A DNA stretch of 64,000 nt, taken from IMG/VR virus record IMGVR_UViG_3300046028_004972, positions 1 to 64,000 of that record. One strand, 5' to 3'. The position numbers and the translations under genes are program-made. Numbering within the stretch: the first letter of the stretch is position 1; each line of letters begins with the position of its first letter. Below, piece after piece: positions 1 through 7,559 of this stretch. Source of the DNA: a virus. Under the pieces are notes generated by a model. It was not told the DNA's origin. It saw only the letters and a program-made list of their open reading frames with translations, and made no database searches.

Positions 1-473
1 CTTGGTTGTGCAACAATATCCACAGTGACTATTTCAAAGTCACTTACTTTTCCGTTCATGTCGTCCACGTTACCGCTGCCACGACTTGAAACGCCGAGTT
101 TGACACCACTCTCCAGCATAGTAGCAACTAGTTGCCCCATTGGAGTTGGTAATATCTTTAACTTTCCGAACCCGTTAGCGCCGTCCATCCACATGCTTGT
201 AATCATATGTGATACACGATCTAGGTTGATTTTTAAGTCATCTGGGTGATCTACTTCACCTAATACTGAATGACCATCTGTAATCTGTTCGTTTAATGTT
301 TGTACAGCGGATTCAATTTCGGAAACGGGGTAAATACGCTCGTTAGCGTTCTTTACCCCGCCCTGAATGAAAATTCCTTTCATATAAAGGTTTTTCTTAT
401 CGCCTTCACTTACACTTTCAACCACCATGCTAGCACGGTCAAAAGTTAAGTGCTCCTTGAGATACAAAGCCAT
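1..473 (-). CDS. 21: Prohead maturation protease, gp21-like (C-terminus outside window)
   Basis: This protease cleaves the prohead core and capsid proteins during T4-type head maturation. The visible 157 residues read through to the left edge without a stop. The motif GEVDHPDD places the expected catalytic His at residue 76, and LGVSSRGSG near residues 127-134 carries the nucleophile Ser; both match the gp21 family (His and Ser of the herpesvirus-protease-like fold). The start ATG at 473 follows a GGAATCTGAGAGA purine-rich site and lies 13 bases after the stop of the core protein gene, which fits one late head operon. The major capsid gene would be expected just beyond the left edge. The C-terminal part, and so any self-cleavage sites there, cannot be seen. 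Confidence 0.93.
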   Translation of the reverse strand, partial: MALYLKEHLTFDRASMVVESVSEGDKKNLYMKGIFIQGGVKNANERIYPVSEIESAVQTLNEQITDGHSVLGEVDHPDDLKINLDRVSHMITSMWMDGANGFGKLKILPTPMGQLVATMLESGVKLGVSSRGSGNVDDMNGKVSDFEIVTVDIVAQP

Positions 474-486
474 TCTCTCAGATTCC

Positions 487-1326
487 TTACTTAATAATAC
501 GCTTTACTGGCTTGCGTGATTCAGCTACAGGGCTTTTAGTGTTTGTACCGCTAGCTTGTGACTTTGATGGAGCCGGAGCCTTTTCTAAGTCAGCGTTGTT
601 TTGTGCTGGAGCGTTTTTAAATGAACCAGCGCCTTTTACTTGTCCTTCGCCTTTTGAGTAGAAGTTACTAGCACCTTTAGGGCCTGTAGGAACTGCCTCA
701 CTAGCACCACTGAACTTAACTGGACGACTTGCCATTCCAGCTTGACCGCTGTTGGTTAAACTTGTGCTTTTTGTGTTTTGACCGTTATCACCGTGAGTTA
801 CAGAAACTTTCTTCAAAGTAATTGCTTCCATCATAGCTTCATCGTCATCACCCATAGCCATGTCGTCATCGCCCATATCCATGTCATCGCCGTCGCCCAT
901 ATCCATGTCATCGCCGGCGCCCATATCGTCATCGGCCATATCAGCATCGCCATTGCCCATGATTTCTTCAAATTCAGCCATCAATTGGTCTAACTTATCT
1001 TCAATGCTTACTAGACGATCTTCTGTACCTTCAGCTTCATCACCCATGTCATCATCGGCTTCGATATCAACGATATCGTCATCACCTTCGTCATCAAAGT
1101 CAATTTCTTCATCTTCTTCTTCAGTCATGCCTTCTTCTTCAGCAGAGATTTCGTCCATCATCTGACCTACTTGACCGCCCATGCCTTCATCCATTTCATC
1201 GGACATTATATCTTCATAGATTTCGCGGCTTTTTTCAACTACGATATCGTGAAATAATGCACGAGCTTGTTCTTCATTCTCATTAATAATCAAATCAATA
1301 AGTTGTTCAAATTTTTTGTGGTCCAT
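487..1326 (-). CDS. Acidic prohead core protein (gp67/68-type scaffold component)
   Basis: This 279-residue, highly acidic protein lies between portal and protease, where T4 has core genes 67 and 68. The N-terminus (about residues 1-40, including ARALFHDIVVEKSREIYE) resembles prohead core proteins of T4-like phages. Residues 41-165 are dominated by Asp, Glu, Met and Gly, including a run of DMDMGD/DDMAMGDD-type repeats around residues 133-165. The C-terminal 110 residues switch to a basic, low-complexity Ser/Gly/Lys/Pro tail ending KPVKRIIK. Such proteins fill the prohead interior and are degraded by the gp21 protease next door. An AGGAG site stands upstream of the ATG. Whether it equals gp67, gp68 or a fusion of both roles is not decided by the sequence. 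Family assignment is by position and N-terminal resemblance. Confidence 0.7.
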   Translation of the reverse strand: MDHKKFEQLIDLIINENEEQARALFHDIVVEKSREIYEDIMSDEMDEGMGGQVGQMMDEISAEEEGMTEEEDEEIDFDDEGDDDIVDIEADDDMGDEAEGTEDRLVSIEDKLDQLMAEFEEIMGNGDADMADDDMGAGDDMDMGDGDDMDMGDDDMAMGDDDEAMMEAITLKKVSVTHGDNGQNTKSTSLTNSGQAGMASRPVKFSGASEAVPTGPKGASNFYSKGEGQVKGAGSFKNAPAQNNADLEKAPAPSKSQASGTNTKSPVAESRKPVKRIIK

Positions 1327-1437
1327 TGTTTGTTTCTCCTAAGTAATGGCTTGTGTATTGTACTTATGCTATACATTTAAAAAATGCTTAATAAGATAGC
1401 ATTTTTTGCATTATTAGGAGAGATAGAAAGTTTTACT

Positions 1438-1659
1438 CTATTGAGGTACGGCTTCTGGCTTTACACCATATTGTTCATGTACTTTTTTGATATATTTTGA
1501 TTTTTCAAAATTCCTAACATCCAACATTTTTCTAAGTTTGCGAATCTGTCTTAGTGTTAGTTTTGTTTTGCGGCTTTCTTTCCACTTTGGACTAGAGTTA
1601 TCAGCAGCTAAATCTTGATAGCCTTCAACCGCAGGATTAAACATTTCCATCAAAATCAT
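1438..1659 (-). CDS. Small basic head-operon protein (possible gp67-position protein)
   Basis: A 73-residue protein between the portal and the core-protein genes. It begins MILMEMFNPAVEGYQ and continues with a strongly basic, helical stretch (SRKTKLTLRQIRKLRKMLD, residues about 29-47). The length, charge and place suggest a head-assembly or core component, but T4 gp67 is acidic, so this is not a simple equivalent. The start at 1659 is chosen because GAGAA lies about six bases upstream; the internal Met codons at residues 4 and 6 are alternatives. A GATAAATA late-promoter-like motif lies 19 bases upstream on the minus strand, touching the end of the portal gene. I recognise it only as a conserved small phage protein; its function is unknown. 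Confidence 0.7.
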   Translation of the reverse strand: MILMEMFNPAVEGYQDLAADNSSPKWKESRKTKLTLRQIRKLRKMLDVRNFEKSKYIKKVHEQYGVKPEAVPQ

Positions 1660-1677
1660 AATATTTCTCGCATATGT

Positions 1678-1685
1678 TATTTATC
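1678..1685 (-). promoter_or_regulatory. Late promoter-like motif GATAAATA
   Basis: The minus strand reads GATAAATA here, one base from the T4 late consensus TATAAATA used by gp55. It lies 19 bases before the ATG of the small basic head protein, a normal distance for a short leader carrying a GAGAA ribosome site. A gp55-like sigma factor is encoded in the window. Confidence 0.5.
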
Positions 1686-3476
1686 TTACATTCCAGTATC
1701 TGCTGGGGCAGGCTGTCCCCCAGGAGTGTTGCCTACAGGTCCCACTACTTCCGGTCCAGTTGGTTGTTCGCCTTCTTCTGGGTTATTTTCAATTCCGTCA
1801 GCAGTTTCTAAATCACTTTCTATGCCGCCGGCGCTAACACCAATATTACGCAAATCGCTACTTGATGCTTCAACCTCAGCATCTTTGCCGTTTTCTTCGC
1901 GCCACATCTTCTCGTTCTTGTTGATTTCTTCTTCACTTAATCCCAAGAATCGTTCTAGTGCAAAGCGTTTACTGATATAAGGAAATGCTTCCATACTAGC
2001 AAATGTACTTACCCGTGCGTTATCTAGTTCGCTTTGGCGATAAGCTGCAAAATTTTGAGGTGGATTAAATTCCAATGTAAATAACCCACTATCAATATTG
2101 AAACCTCTCCAACGCAAAAATAACTTGAATTCTTCATCTAACTTATGGCTCATGTACTTCTGTAGTCGTTCGCAATATTGATTGAAGCGGAACTCTTGGA
2201 TCATTGCTGTTCCAACACGACCATCACTTAATGGTGTAGTATTATCATCAGGACCAGTTGGTAAATATGAACTTGGTACACGCAAACCACGGGCTAATCT
2301 GTTATTGAAGTATTTCAAGTCATCAATTTCACCAAGATTTTGTCCACCTGGCAATACTTCAACACTACTTCCTCTGCCGTCTGCTGTTACTGGAAAGAAG
2401 TAATCCTCATTCATTGAAAGTGGCGAATAACTAGCATCAACGATCGCTGATCCGCCATTGGTGCTAGGAATTCGTCTTTGATGAATCTCATTTTTAATAC
2501 GCTCAACAAAAGCCATGGCCAAATGACTTGGCATATTTCCAACGTCAATCTTAAACATTCTCCGTTCTGGTGCGCGTTGTACACGATAGATAAGAACCGC
2601 ATCTTCTAGTAATTCTTTCTGCTTATAAACTTTGAAAATGTTCTCTAGTATTGATTGACCAAATGGCCAGAATCTATCTAATCCTTCAGTTAAACTCAAG
2701 TGAACAATGTGTTTAGCGTCAATTGCTGATTCACTTTGTCCTAATGTAAAACGAGATCCAGTAGTATTGTAGGGCATACTTGGAACAGTATATCCACCAC
2801 CGCCCCCGCCGCCTGAACCTCCACCTGTACCACCCAAGCCTGTTGCTGGATTGGCAGCAAAGTCTGAGTTAGTTTTCTGTGCTACAGTAAGATTCTGTAG
2901 ATTTATATTAATGTCTTTGATAACATATTGTTCTGGCTTTTTGCCTTCGCTTTCATTAACAATAACTTTGATTACTTTAGTATTATCAATCCAGTATAGT
3001 TTGAAGTTTTCTGGATCTCGGACGAATACTTGATCTCCGTACTTGATTGTATTACGGAAGATTTTGAATGTTCTTGTTCCAAATTCGTTTAGTTTACACC
3101 ATTGTTGTAATTGTTTCTTAAGCAATTCTACTTCGTGAGGAGTTGGATCTTCTGCAAATGCTAGATTGAATGGGGTATCATTGTGTTCGTTTTTCTGTGT
3201 ACTGAATTCTGAAATGATATCTAAACAGGCGTTTATCTCGGCGTCAACATCCATCATTTCATATTGATTATAGCGTTCAATGCGATTTGGGTGACCTGTA
3301 TATACTTCAGGGAGTCTACTCATGTAGTTTTTATAACCCATTTCGTGATTATTCCAACCGCCAGTAGATGAACCATTTTGTCCTGGACTACCATTCCAGG
3401 TGCCAGAGTTGCTATTTCCGCCACCAATGGGGCTAGAGATACCACTTTTATTCGTAAAACGTTTTTTGTAGGTCAT
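1686..3476 (-). CDS. 20: Portal vertex protein, gp20-like
   Basis: This 596-residue protein is the dodecameric portal through which DNA enters and leaves the head and on which head assembly begins; T4 gp20 is 524 residues. The core from about residue 50 to 500 has the familiar gp20 features: NRIERYNQYEMMDVDAEINA near the N-terminus, a central helical stretch with LEDAVLIYRVQRAPERRMF, and RLARGLRVPSSYLPTG followed by a helical clip region. A Gly-rich loop (GGTGGGSGGGGGGG, near residues 217-230) interrupts the middle, and the last 80 residues are acidic and Pro/Gly-rich, accounting for the extra length. The start lies in an AT-rich leader without a good Shine-Dalgarno site; a GCTAAATA late-promoter-like motif precedes it. 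It sits directly upstream of the core and protease genes, as in T4. Confidence 0.93.
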   Translation of the reverse strand: MTYKKRFTNKSGISSPIGGGNSNSGTWNGSPGQNGSSTGGWNNHEMGYKNYMSRLPEVYTGHPNRIERYNQYEMMDVDAEINACLDIISEFSTQKNEHNDTPFNLAFAEDPTPHEVELLKKQLQQWCKLNEFGTRTFKIFRNTIKYGDQVFVRDPENFKLYWIDNTKVIKVIVNESEGKKPEQYVIKDININLQNLTVAQKTNSDFAANPATGLGGTGGGSGGGGGGGYTVPSMPYNTTGSRFTLGQSESAIDAKHIVHLSLTEGLDRFWPFGQSILENIFKVYKQKELLEDAVLIYRVQRAPERRMFKIDVGNMPSHLAMAFVERIKNEIHQRRIPSTNGGSAIVDASYSPLSMNEDYFFPVTADGRGSSVEVLPGGQNLGEIDDLKYFNNRLARGLRVPSSYLPTGPDDNTTPLSDGRVGTAMIQEFRFNQYCERLQKYMSHKLDEEFKLFLRWRGFNIDSGLFTLEFNPPQNFAAYRQSELDNARVSTFASMEAFPYISKRFALERFLGLSEEEINKNEKMWREENGKDAEVEASSSDLRNIGVSAGGIESDLETADGIENNPEEGEQPTGPEVVGPVGNTPGGQPAPADTGM

Positions 3477-3488
3477 AATATTATCTAG

Positions 3489-3496
3489 TATTTAGC
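3489..3496 (-). promoter_or_regulatory. Late promoter-like motif GCTAAATA
   Basis: The minus strand reads GCTAAATA 13 bases before the portal start codon, squeezed between the tape-measure stop (3498) and the portal gene. It shares the TAAATA core seen before other late genes in this window. The leader would be very short, so its use is uncertain. Confidence 0.35.
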
Positions 3497-3497
3497 G

Positions 3498-6428
3498 TTA
3501 AACCATAGCTTTTACTAATTTGTCAGAGTAATTATTACCCATGTCCAATCTGTCAATCATTTCATCCATTTTAGAGGACATCATTTCAAAAATATTGGAC
3601 ATCAAATCAGTTGTATTATATTGTTGTGAGTTACTATTATTATTTACCACTGACGATAATGGGGTTTTGTCAGGTGAATTGGTTTCCATTTTTATTGTAG
3701 AAGATGGGTCTGGCATTGGTACAATCGCTTCTCTACCATGCAATTCTACAGCGTATCCTGATTTAGGTCCATCAAATAAACCCCCATCAAATGCTTTAGG
3801 CATTGCCAATTCTGCATGAAAATGCCCACCGGTAGCTTTTTTACTAGGGTTATCATATTCATTTTCTACTTTAGATAATCCCATTCCTTTCAGCATACTA
3901 ATAATTGTATCACTCCGTTCTTTTGAGGGTTTCTGCCTACCTGGTCCAGGATTTACTACAAAGTCAAATGCTAGGCCTTTAGTATGTTTACTCGCCGGTG
4001 ATTTTTCTTGATGATATTGATCGTTGAACCCTGAAAAATATTCAAATCCAGGTATACTTGCTTGAGCTTGTTTTGCTATTTCTATAAGTTTTGGATCTAC
4101 ACTAGAACCCTCTTTTTGTACATCACCGCGTTTAATTGTTAGTCCGGCATCGGTTAGTTGTTCCCTTCCGGTTAGGCCTTTGACTCCCTCTGCCTTTTTT
4201 TCCAATGCCTCTCTTCCGCCAAAATCTTTTAAATCTCTTGCACTAGGGTTTCCGTCTAAAATATTTCTGGCCTCTTGAGGCGTAAACATTTGTGTTTTTG
4301 AATAATTAGCTGCAACTGGAACTGGCGCTCCTTGCTGTCCTACTTTTAGTGCCGTTGGGTCCGATGATGCCCCGGTGTTACTGCTGCGCTTACCCACATC
4401 ATCATTTTTACCTGCAAATTTGTTAACCGCATCTGAAAATATGTTTGTAGCACCCATAAAATTGTTAGACACTTCAATCAACCGATTATCAGCAGCAATA
4501 TTATCTTTTACTTGCTGTTCTCTTAGCAACTGTGCCTTTTTTCCCTCTTCATCAGTTGCCTTTTTCTGTGCAACTAAGAAATCCTCAAAGAACTTATTAT
4601 ATTCAGGAGTGCCTTCTACTAATCCCTTTTTAGCCGCCTCCTCTCTCCCAGTCTTTTCTTGCAGTTTAACAGCAGTGGTCATGTCGGCTGCTTTTCCAAA
4701 TTTACCTCCAGTCATTCCTGGATCTACTCCGGTTCTTGCAAAACCTAAAGCAGTTCTTTCATACGCGGTCTGTGTTTCTTTTGCTAGTTGGCGCGTTAAT
4801 TCTATCGTTGTTGCTGTACCTTTATCAAGTTTTTTAAAATAATCATTACTATACATTTGTCTTGCTATTACAGTATCGTCATCTGTTACTGCTCCACCAC
4901 TTGCACCTAATTTAGCTACACCTGCAGATTCTTTTGTTAATCCCCTTTCTTGTAATACGACAGCTTGTTGTAAATATCTTTCTAATTTTTCAGATTCTTC
5001 TGTGTTGCCCGACGCTTGAGCAGCCATCATAGCGGCCCGTAATTGCTCAATTGCCATTACAGCACCACGAGCATCTTCCTGTTCTTTACGACTAGATCCC
5101 AATAAAGTAGCAGTTTTGTCTAATTCTTCTAAATACTTTCCTGCACCAGTTGCCAATTCAGTTACTGTTTTTCCTTGTAGTAATCCTAGTCGTGCTTGCA
5201 AAGCCATATACTTTGCTGTTTCTTCTGCTTGTTCTTCTATTGAAATTCCTAAATTACGAAAATGATTTCCTAGTTTAGCAGTCATTTCACCCGTAACTGA
5301 TGCAAATTTATCTACACCTGCGGCTGCACCTCCGGCAAACAAACTCATTTCTTTTTGACTAGTCTTAAGTACCGAGGTAAACTTATCAATATCTTTTAAT
5401 GCAAATCCTGCTTTATGTGCATTGTCTTTTAGTCCAGTAAGACCCTGAGAACCAACTAGACCAGCTTTACCAATATTCATGTACGAGTCGTACAATTTAT
5501 CGTTTAACTGATTACCAAGTTTACGGTCTTGTGCTTCCTTCTCTTTCTTAAGCTGCTGATCTTTTAAGATTGCAGCACCACCAAGCCCTAGCAGAGTCGC
5601 TAATGCAAATAAACCTATTGTCACTAATGACACCGGAGCAGCTACCGCGGCAAGTCCAAAAGCGGCGGATAGTGCAGGAATCTTCAGTGCCCCCATTGCA
5701 AGTGCTGTGGTGCCGGCGGCTGCACCCACAGCAAAGAAACTGCTACTAGCAGTTCCTATCGAGGTGGCTTGAGAGTCCAGTACTGCTAATTGTTCAGTAC
5801 TCGCCAGAGTAATTCCATCTGCGGCGGTTACCAAAGCAGCATTGTAGGCCATCATACCTGCGTATGCAGCTTTAGTGCTATCTACAATATAATTGAATCC
5901 AGCAGAAACAGCAGTTGTGCCTAATTCCATTAATGCAAATTTACCTACTACCTTAGCAGTAGCGTCAGCATTACCTGCAGCAGCTTCTAATTGTTTGGTC
6001 TTATAAAGAGCAATTGCCCCTGTCACAGAATTTATGCTGGTGATCATTGAAGCATAATTTTTTTCTGCGTTTTTTAAAGTATCTATTTCACGATCTTTTG
6101 CTTTTTGCAACATTTCAGCAGCGTGTATGCTATCATATTGTGTTTTTGTTAAGGCAACAGTTGACTCAAGCTGATCTTTTAATCCTCCTAATGTTTTTTC
6201 ATAAAGGGAAGTTTGTTTTCTTTGTTCTAACTCTGCTTTCTGCTGTGCTGCTGTCAGTGTATCAAACGCAACACCAGAGTCCTTAATTTTTTGTATAACC
6301 GCGTACTCCGCATCGACCCGTTGGTCCTCTAATAGTCCCCTCTTCAACATCATTTTTTCGTTCTCAAAGCCGTATGTTTCAAATGCTTGTGCTATCAAAC
6401 GGTCAAATTCTTCAGTTCCAGTTGCCAT
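3498..6428 (-). CDS. Tape-measure-like tail protein with C-terminal M15-type peptidase domain
   Basis: This 976-residue protein has the layout of a tail tape measure: charged helical N-terminal half, an Ala/Gly/Leu-rich hydrophobic stretch at about residues 215-290 (for example LVTIGLFALATLLGLGG), and more long helices to about 750. Near residues 790-880 a D-Ala-D-Ala carboxypeptidase-like (M15) domain is visible: SKHTKGLAFDF supplies the His and Asp of the HxxGxAxD zinc motif and GHFHAEL the last His. The C-terminus is helical and polar. The start is ATG at 6428 (MATGTEEF) because AAGGAT lies about 11 bases upstream; an upstream TTG (6467) lacks a ribosome site. A TATAAATA late promoter lies 50 bases upstream. 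The divergent neighbour is the gp26-like chaperone. T4 gp29 is 590 residues, so this is longer. A tail-lysin role is inferred. Confidence 0.75.
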   Translation of the reverse strand: MATGTEEFDRLIAQAFETYGFENEKMMLKRGLLEDQRVDAEYAVIQKIKDSGVAFDTLTAAQQKAELEQRKQTSLYEKTLGGLKDQLESTVALTKTQYDSIHAAEMLQKAKDREIDTLKNAEKNYASMITSINSVTGAIALYKTKQLEAAAGNADATAKVVGKFALMELGTTAVSAGFNYIVDSTKAAYAGMMAYNAALVTAADGITLASTEQLAVLDSQATSIGTASSSFFAVGAAAGTTALAMGALKIPALSAAFGLAAVAAPVSLVTIGLFALATLLGLGGAAILKDQQLKKEKEAQDRKLGNQLNDKLYDSYMNIGKAGLVGSQGLTGLKDNAHKAGFALKDIDKFTSVLKTSQKEMSLFAGGAAAGVDKFASVTGEMTAKLGNHFRNLGISIEEQAEETAKYMALQARLGLLQGKTVTELATGAGKYLEELDKTATLLGSSRKEQEDARGAVMAIEQLRAAMMAAQASGNTEESEKLERYLQQAVVLQERGLTKESAGVAKLGASGGAVTDDDTVIARQMYSNDYFKKLDKGTATTIELTRQLAKETQTAYERTALGFARTGVDPGMTGGKFGKAADMTTAVKLQEKTGREEAAKKGLVEGTPEYNKFFEDFLVAQKKATDEEGKKAQLLREQQVKDNIAADNRLIEVSNNFMGATNIFSDAVNKFAGKNDDVGKRSSNTGASSDPTALKVGQQGAPVPVAANYSKTQMFTPQEARNILDGNPSARDLKDFGGREALEKKAEGVKGLTGREQLTDAGLTIKRGDVQKEGSSVDPKLIEIAKQAQASIPGFEYFSGFNDQYHQEKSPASKHTKGLAFDFVVNPGPGRQKPSKERSDTIISMLKGMGLSKVENEYDNPSKKATGGHFHAELAMPKAFDGGLFDGPKSGYAVELHGREAIVPMPDPSSTIKMETNSPDKTPLSSVVNNNSNSQQYNTTDLMSNIFEMMSSKMDEMIDRLDMGNNYSDKLVKAMV

Positions 6429-6477
6429 ATTAATTTTATCCTTATTTTTAAATAATAAATAGTTCAATAGTATTTAT

Positions 6478-6485
6478 TATTTATA
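6478..6485 (-). promoter_or_regulatory. T4-type late promoter TATAAATA for the tape-measure gene
   Basis: A perfect TATAAATA on the minus strand, 50 bases before the tape-measure ATG, with a second related AATAAATA immediately downstream (6471-6478). It lies in the divergent spacer between the tape-measure and gp26-like genes. TATAAATA is the T4 gp55-dependent late consensus. Confidence 0.65.
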
Positions 6486-6510
6486 AAATACATATTTAGG
6501 AGAATATACA

Positions 6511-7335
6511 TTGAACAACCCACTAAGACAATATTTCCGTAGACCTGCATTTTATGTGTCGTTACCTAGTAAAGGCACATTTTACCCACAGGGGTCAATT
6601 GAAATGCCAGAAAACGGTGAATTACCGGTTTATCCCATGACAGCCATTGATGAAATTACTAGCAAAACACCTGATGCTTTGTTCAATGGTATTGCAATAT
6701 GTGACATTATAAAAAGTTGCGTTCCAGCAATAAAAGATCCTTGGGCAATGCCTAGCATGGATATTGATGCTGTATTGATTGCTATTCGTGCCGCTACCAA
6801 TGGAAGTGAGTTAGAAATAGAATCTACATGTCCCGCATGTGAAGAAGAAGCTACGTATGGAATAAATTTAATTGGATTGTTGTCAGTAATGAGTTCAGGT
6901 GATTATTCCAGTACATTGAATTTAGGTGATTTAAAGATTAAAATTAGACCATTAAATTACACAAACATCAATGACGGGAACTTAGCTCAGTTTAACATAC
7001 AACGTGAAATTGTAGCATTGGAAAACATGACTGATGAAGCAGAACGTAAAGAAAAATCTAGCACGATGATGCTTAAAATTTCCAAAATAAATATAGAGGT
7101 TATGTCCAATAGTATTGAGTATATAATAATACCCACAGGTGAACAAGTGGATAATAAAGAATATATTGCGGAATTTTTAGGAAACTGCGATAAAAATACA
7201 CATGATACTATTAGAAAACAAATAGGAACATTGAGAGAACATTCTACAACTAAGCCACAAAAAATTAAATGTATTCACTGTGCCAATGAATACGAACAAC
7301 CTCTAGCATTAAATGTAACTGATTTTTTCGGATAA
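6511..7335 (+). CDS. 26: gp26-like tail/baseplate assembly protein (tape-measure chaperone candidate)
   Basis: The 274-residue product matches the T4 gp26 family (T4_baseplate). The N-terminus carries RRPAFYVSLPSKGTFYP and VYPMTAIDEI, followed by TPDALFNGIAICDIIKSC. A zinc-ribbon-like pair of CxxC motifs is seen at about residues 107-110 (CPAC) and 253-256 (CIHC). The start codon is TTG at 6511, supported by AGGAGAA eight bases upstream and by the conserved N-terminus beginning there; the next in-frame ATG would remove it. In T4, gene 26 is followed by gene 51, and both are required for hub/tail assembly though absent from the finished baseplate. Here the 3' end carries a -1 frameshift signal into a 51-like extension, the same logic as lambda gpG/gpGT. 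The tape-measure candidate is the divergent neighbour. Confidence 0.85.
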   Translation: MNNPLRQYFRRPAFYVSLPSKGTFYPQGSIEMPENGELPVYPMTAIDEITSKTPDALFNGIAICDIIKSCVPAIKDPWAMPSMDIDAVLIAIRAATNGSELEIESTCPACEEEATYGINLIGLLSVMSSGDYSSTLNLGDLKIKIRPLNYTNINDGNLAQFNIQREIVALENMTDEAERKEKSSTMMLKISKINIEVMSNSIEYIIIPTGEQVDNKEYIAEFLGNCDKNTHDTIRKQIGTLREHSTTKPQKIKCIHCANEYEQPLALNVTDFFG

Positions 7336-7371
7336 GGCTTCTATCTCTTTCCCCAGAAGGGGTACAGAAGC
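7323..7371 (+). promoter_or_regulatory. Programmed -1 ribosomal frameshift signal
   Basis: The slippery heptamer T TTT TTC lies at 7323-7329 in the correct phase of the gp26-like gene. The zero-frame stop TAA follows at 7333-7335. After a 7-base spacer comes a stem-loop: outer arms GCTTCT (7337-7342) and AGAAGC (7366-7371) pair perfectly, and an inner stem CCCC (7351-7354) with GGGG (7359-7362) closes an AGAA loop. The -1 frame is open from the slip site to 7559. Heptamer, spacing and structure together match the classical design, but slippage itself is not shown. Confidence 0.75.
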
Positions 7372-7559
7372 TATTAGACGGTATGGAAAAAGAGTGCAAA
7401 GATATTAAGAAAAATGCATTGAAGTATTCTTGGTATATGCGAGGTGGGGTATCATACGAGGACGTATTAAATATGAGTCCTGATGAACGTTTGGCTATAA
7501 GTCAGATTGTAGAAGAAAACTTAGAAACCACTAAGAAAATTCAAATGCCATTTTTCTAA
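7323..7559 (+). CDS. gp51-like -1 frame extension of the gp26-like protein
   Basis: This frame opens after a TGA at 7320-7322 and runs to TAA at 7557-7559. Read after slippage it adds 78 residues starting with FFRIRLLSLSPEG; the later part (YSWYMRGGVSYEDVLNMSPD, then a helix ending QMPFF) resembles a small protein I recall following gene 26 in many T4-like phages. T4 has gene 51, a hub assembly factor, in the same place, although at 249 residues it is much longer. There is no start codon before the ATG at 7383 and no convincing ribosome site there, while the 60 bases before that ATG also encode a plausible helical peptide (LSPEGVQKLLDG), favouring expression by frameshift. An independent 58-residue product from 7383 remains possible. 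Confidence 0.65.
   Translation, partial: FFRIRLLSLSPEGVQKLLDGMEKECKDIKKNALKYSWYMRGGVSYEDVLNMSPDERLAISQIVEENLETTKKIQMPFF

Noticed and set aside
778-1165. Plus-strand frames opposite the acidic core protein
   Set aside because: Their Ser/His/Ile/Met-rich sequence is the mirror of the Asp-rich repeats; no ribosome site.
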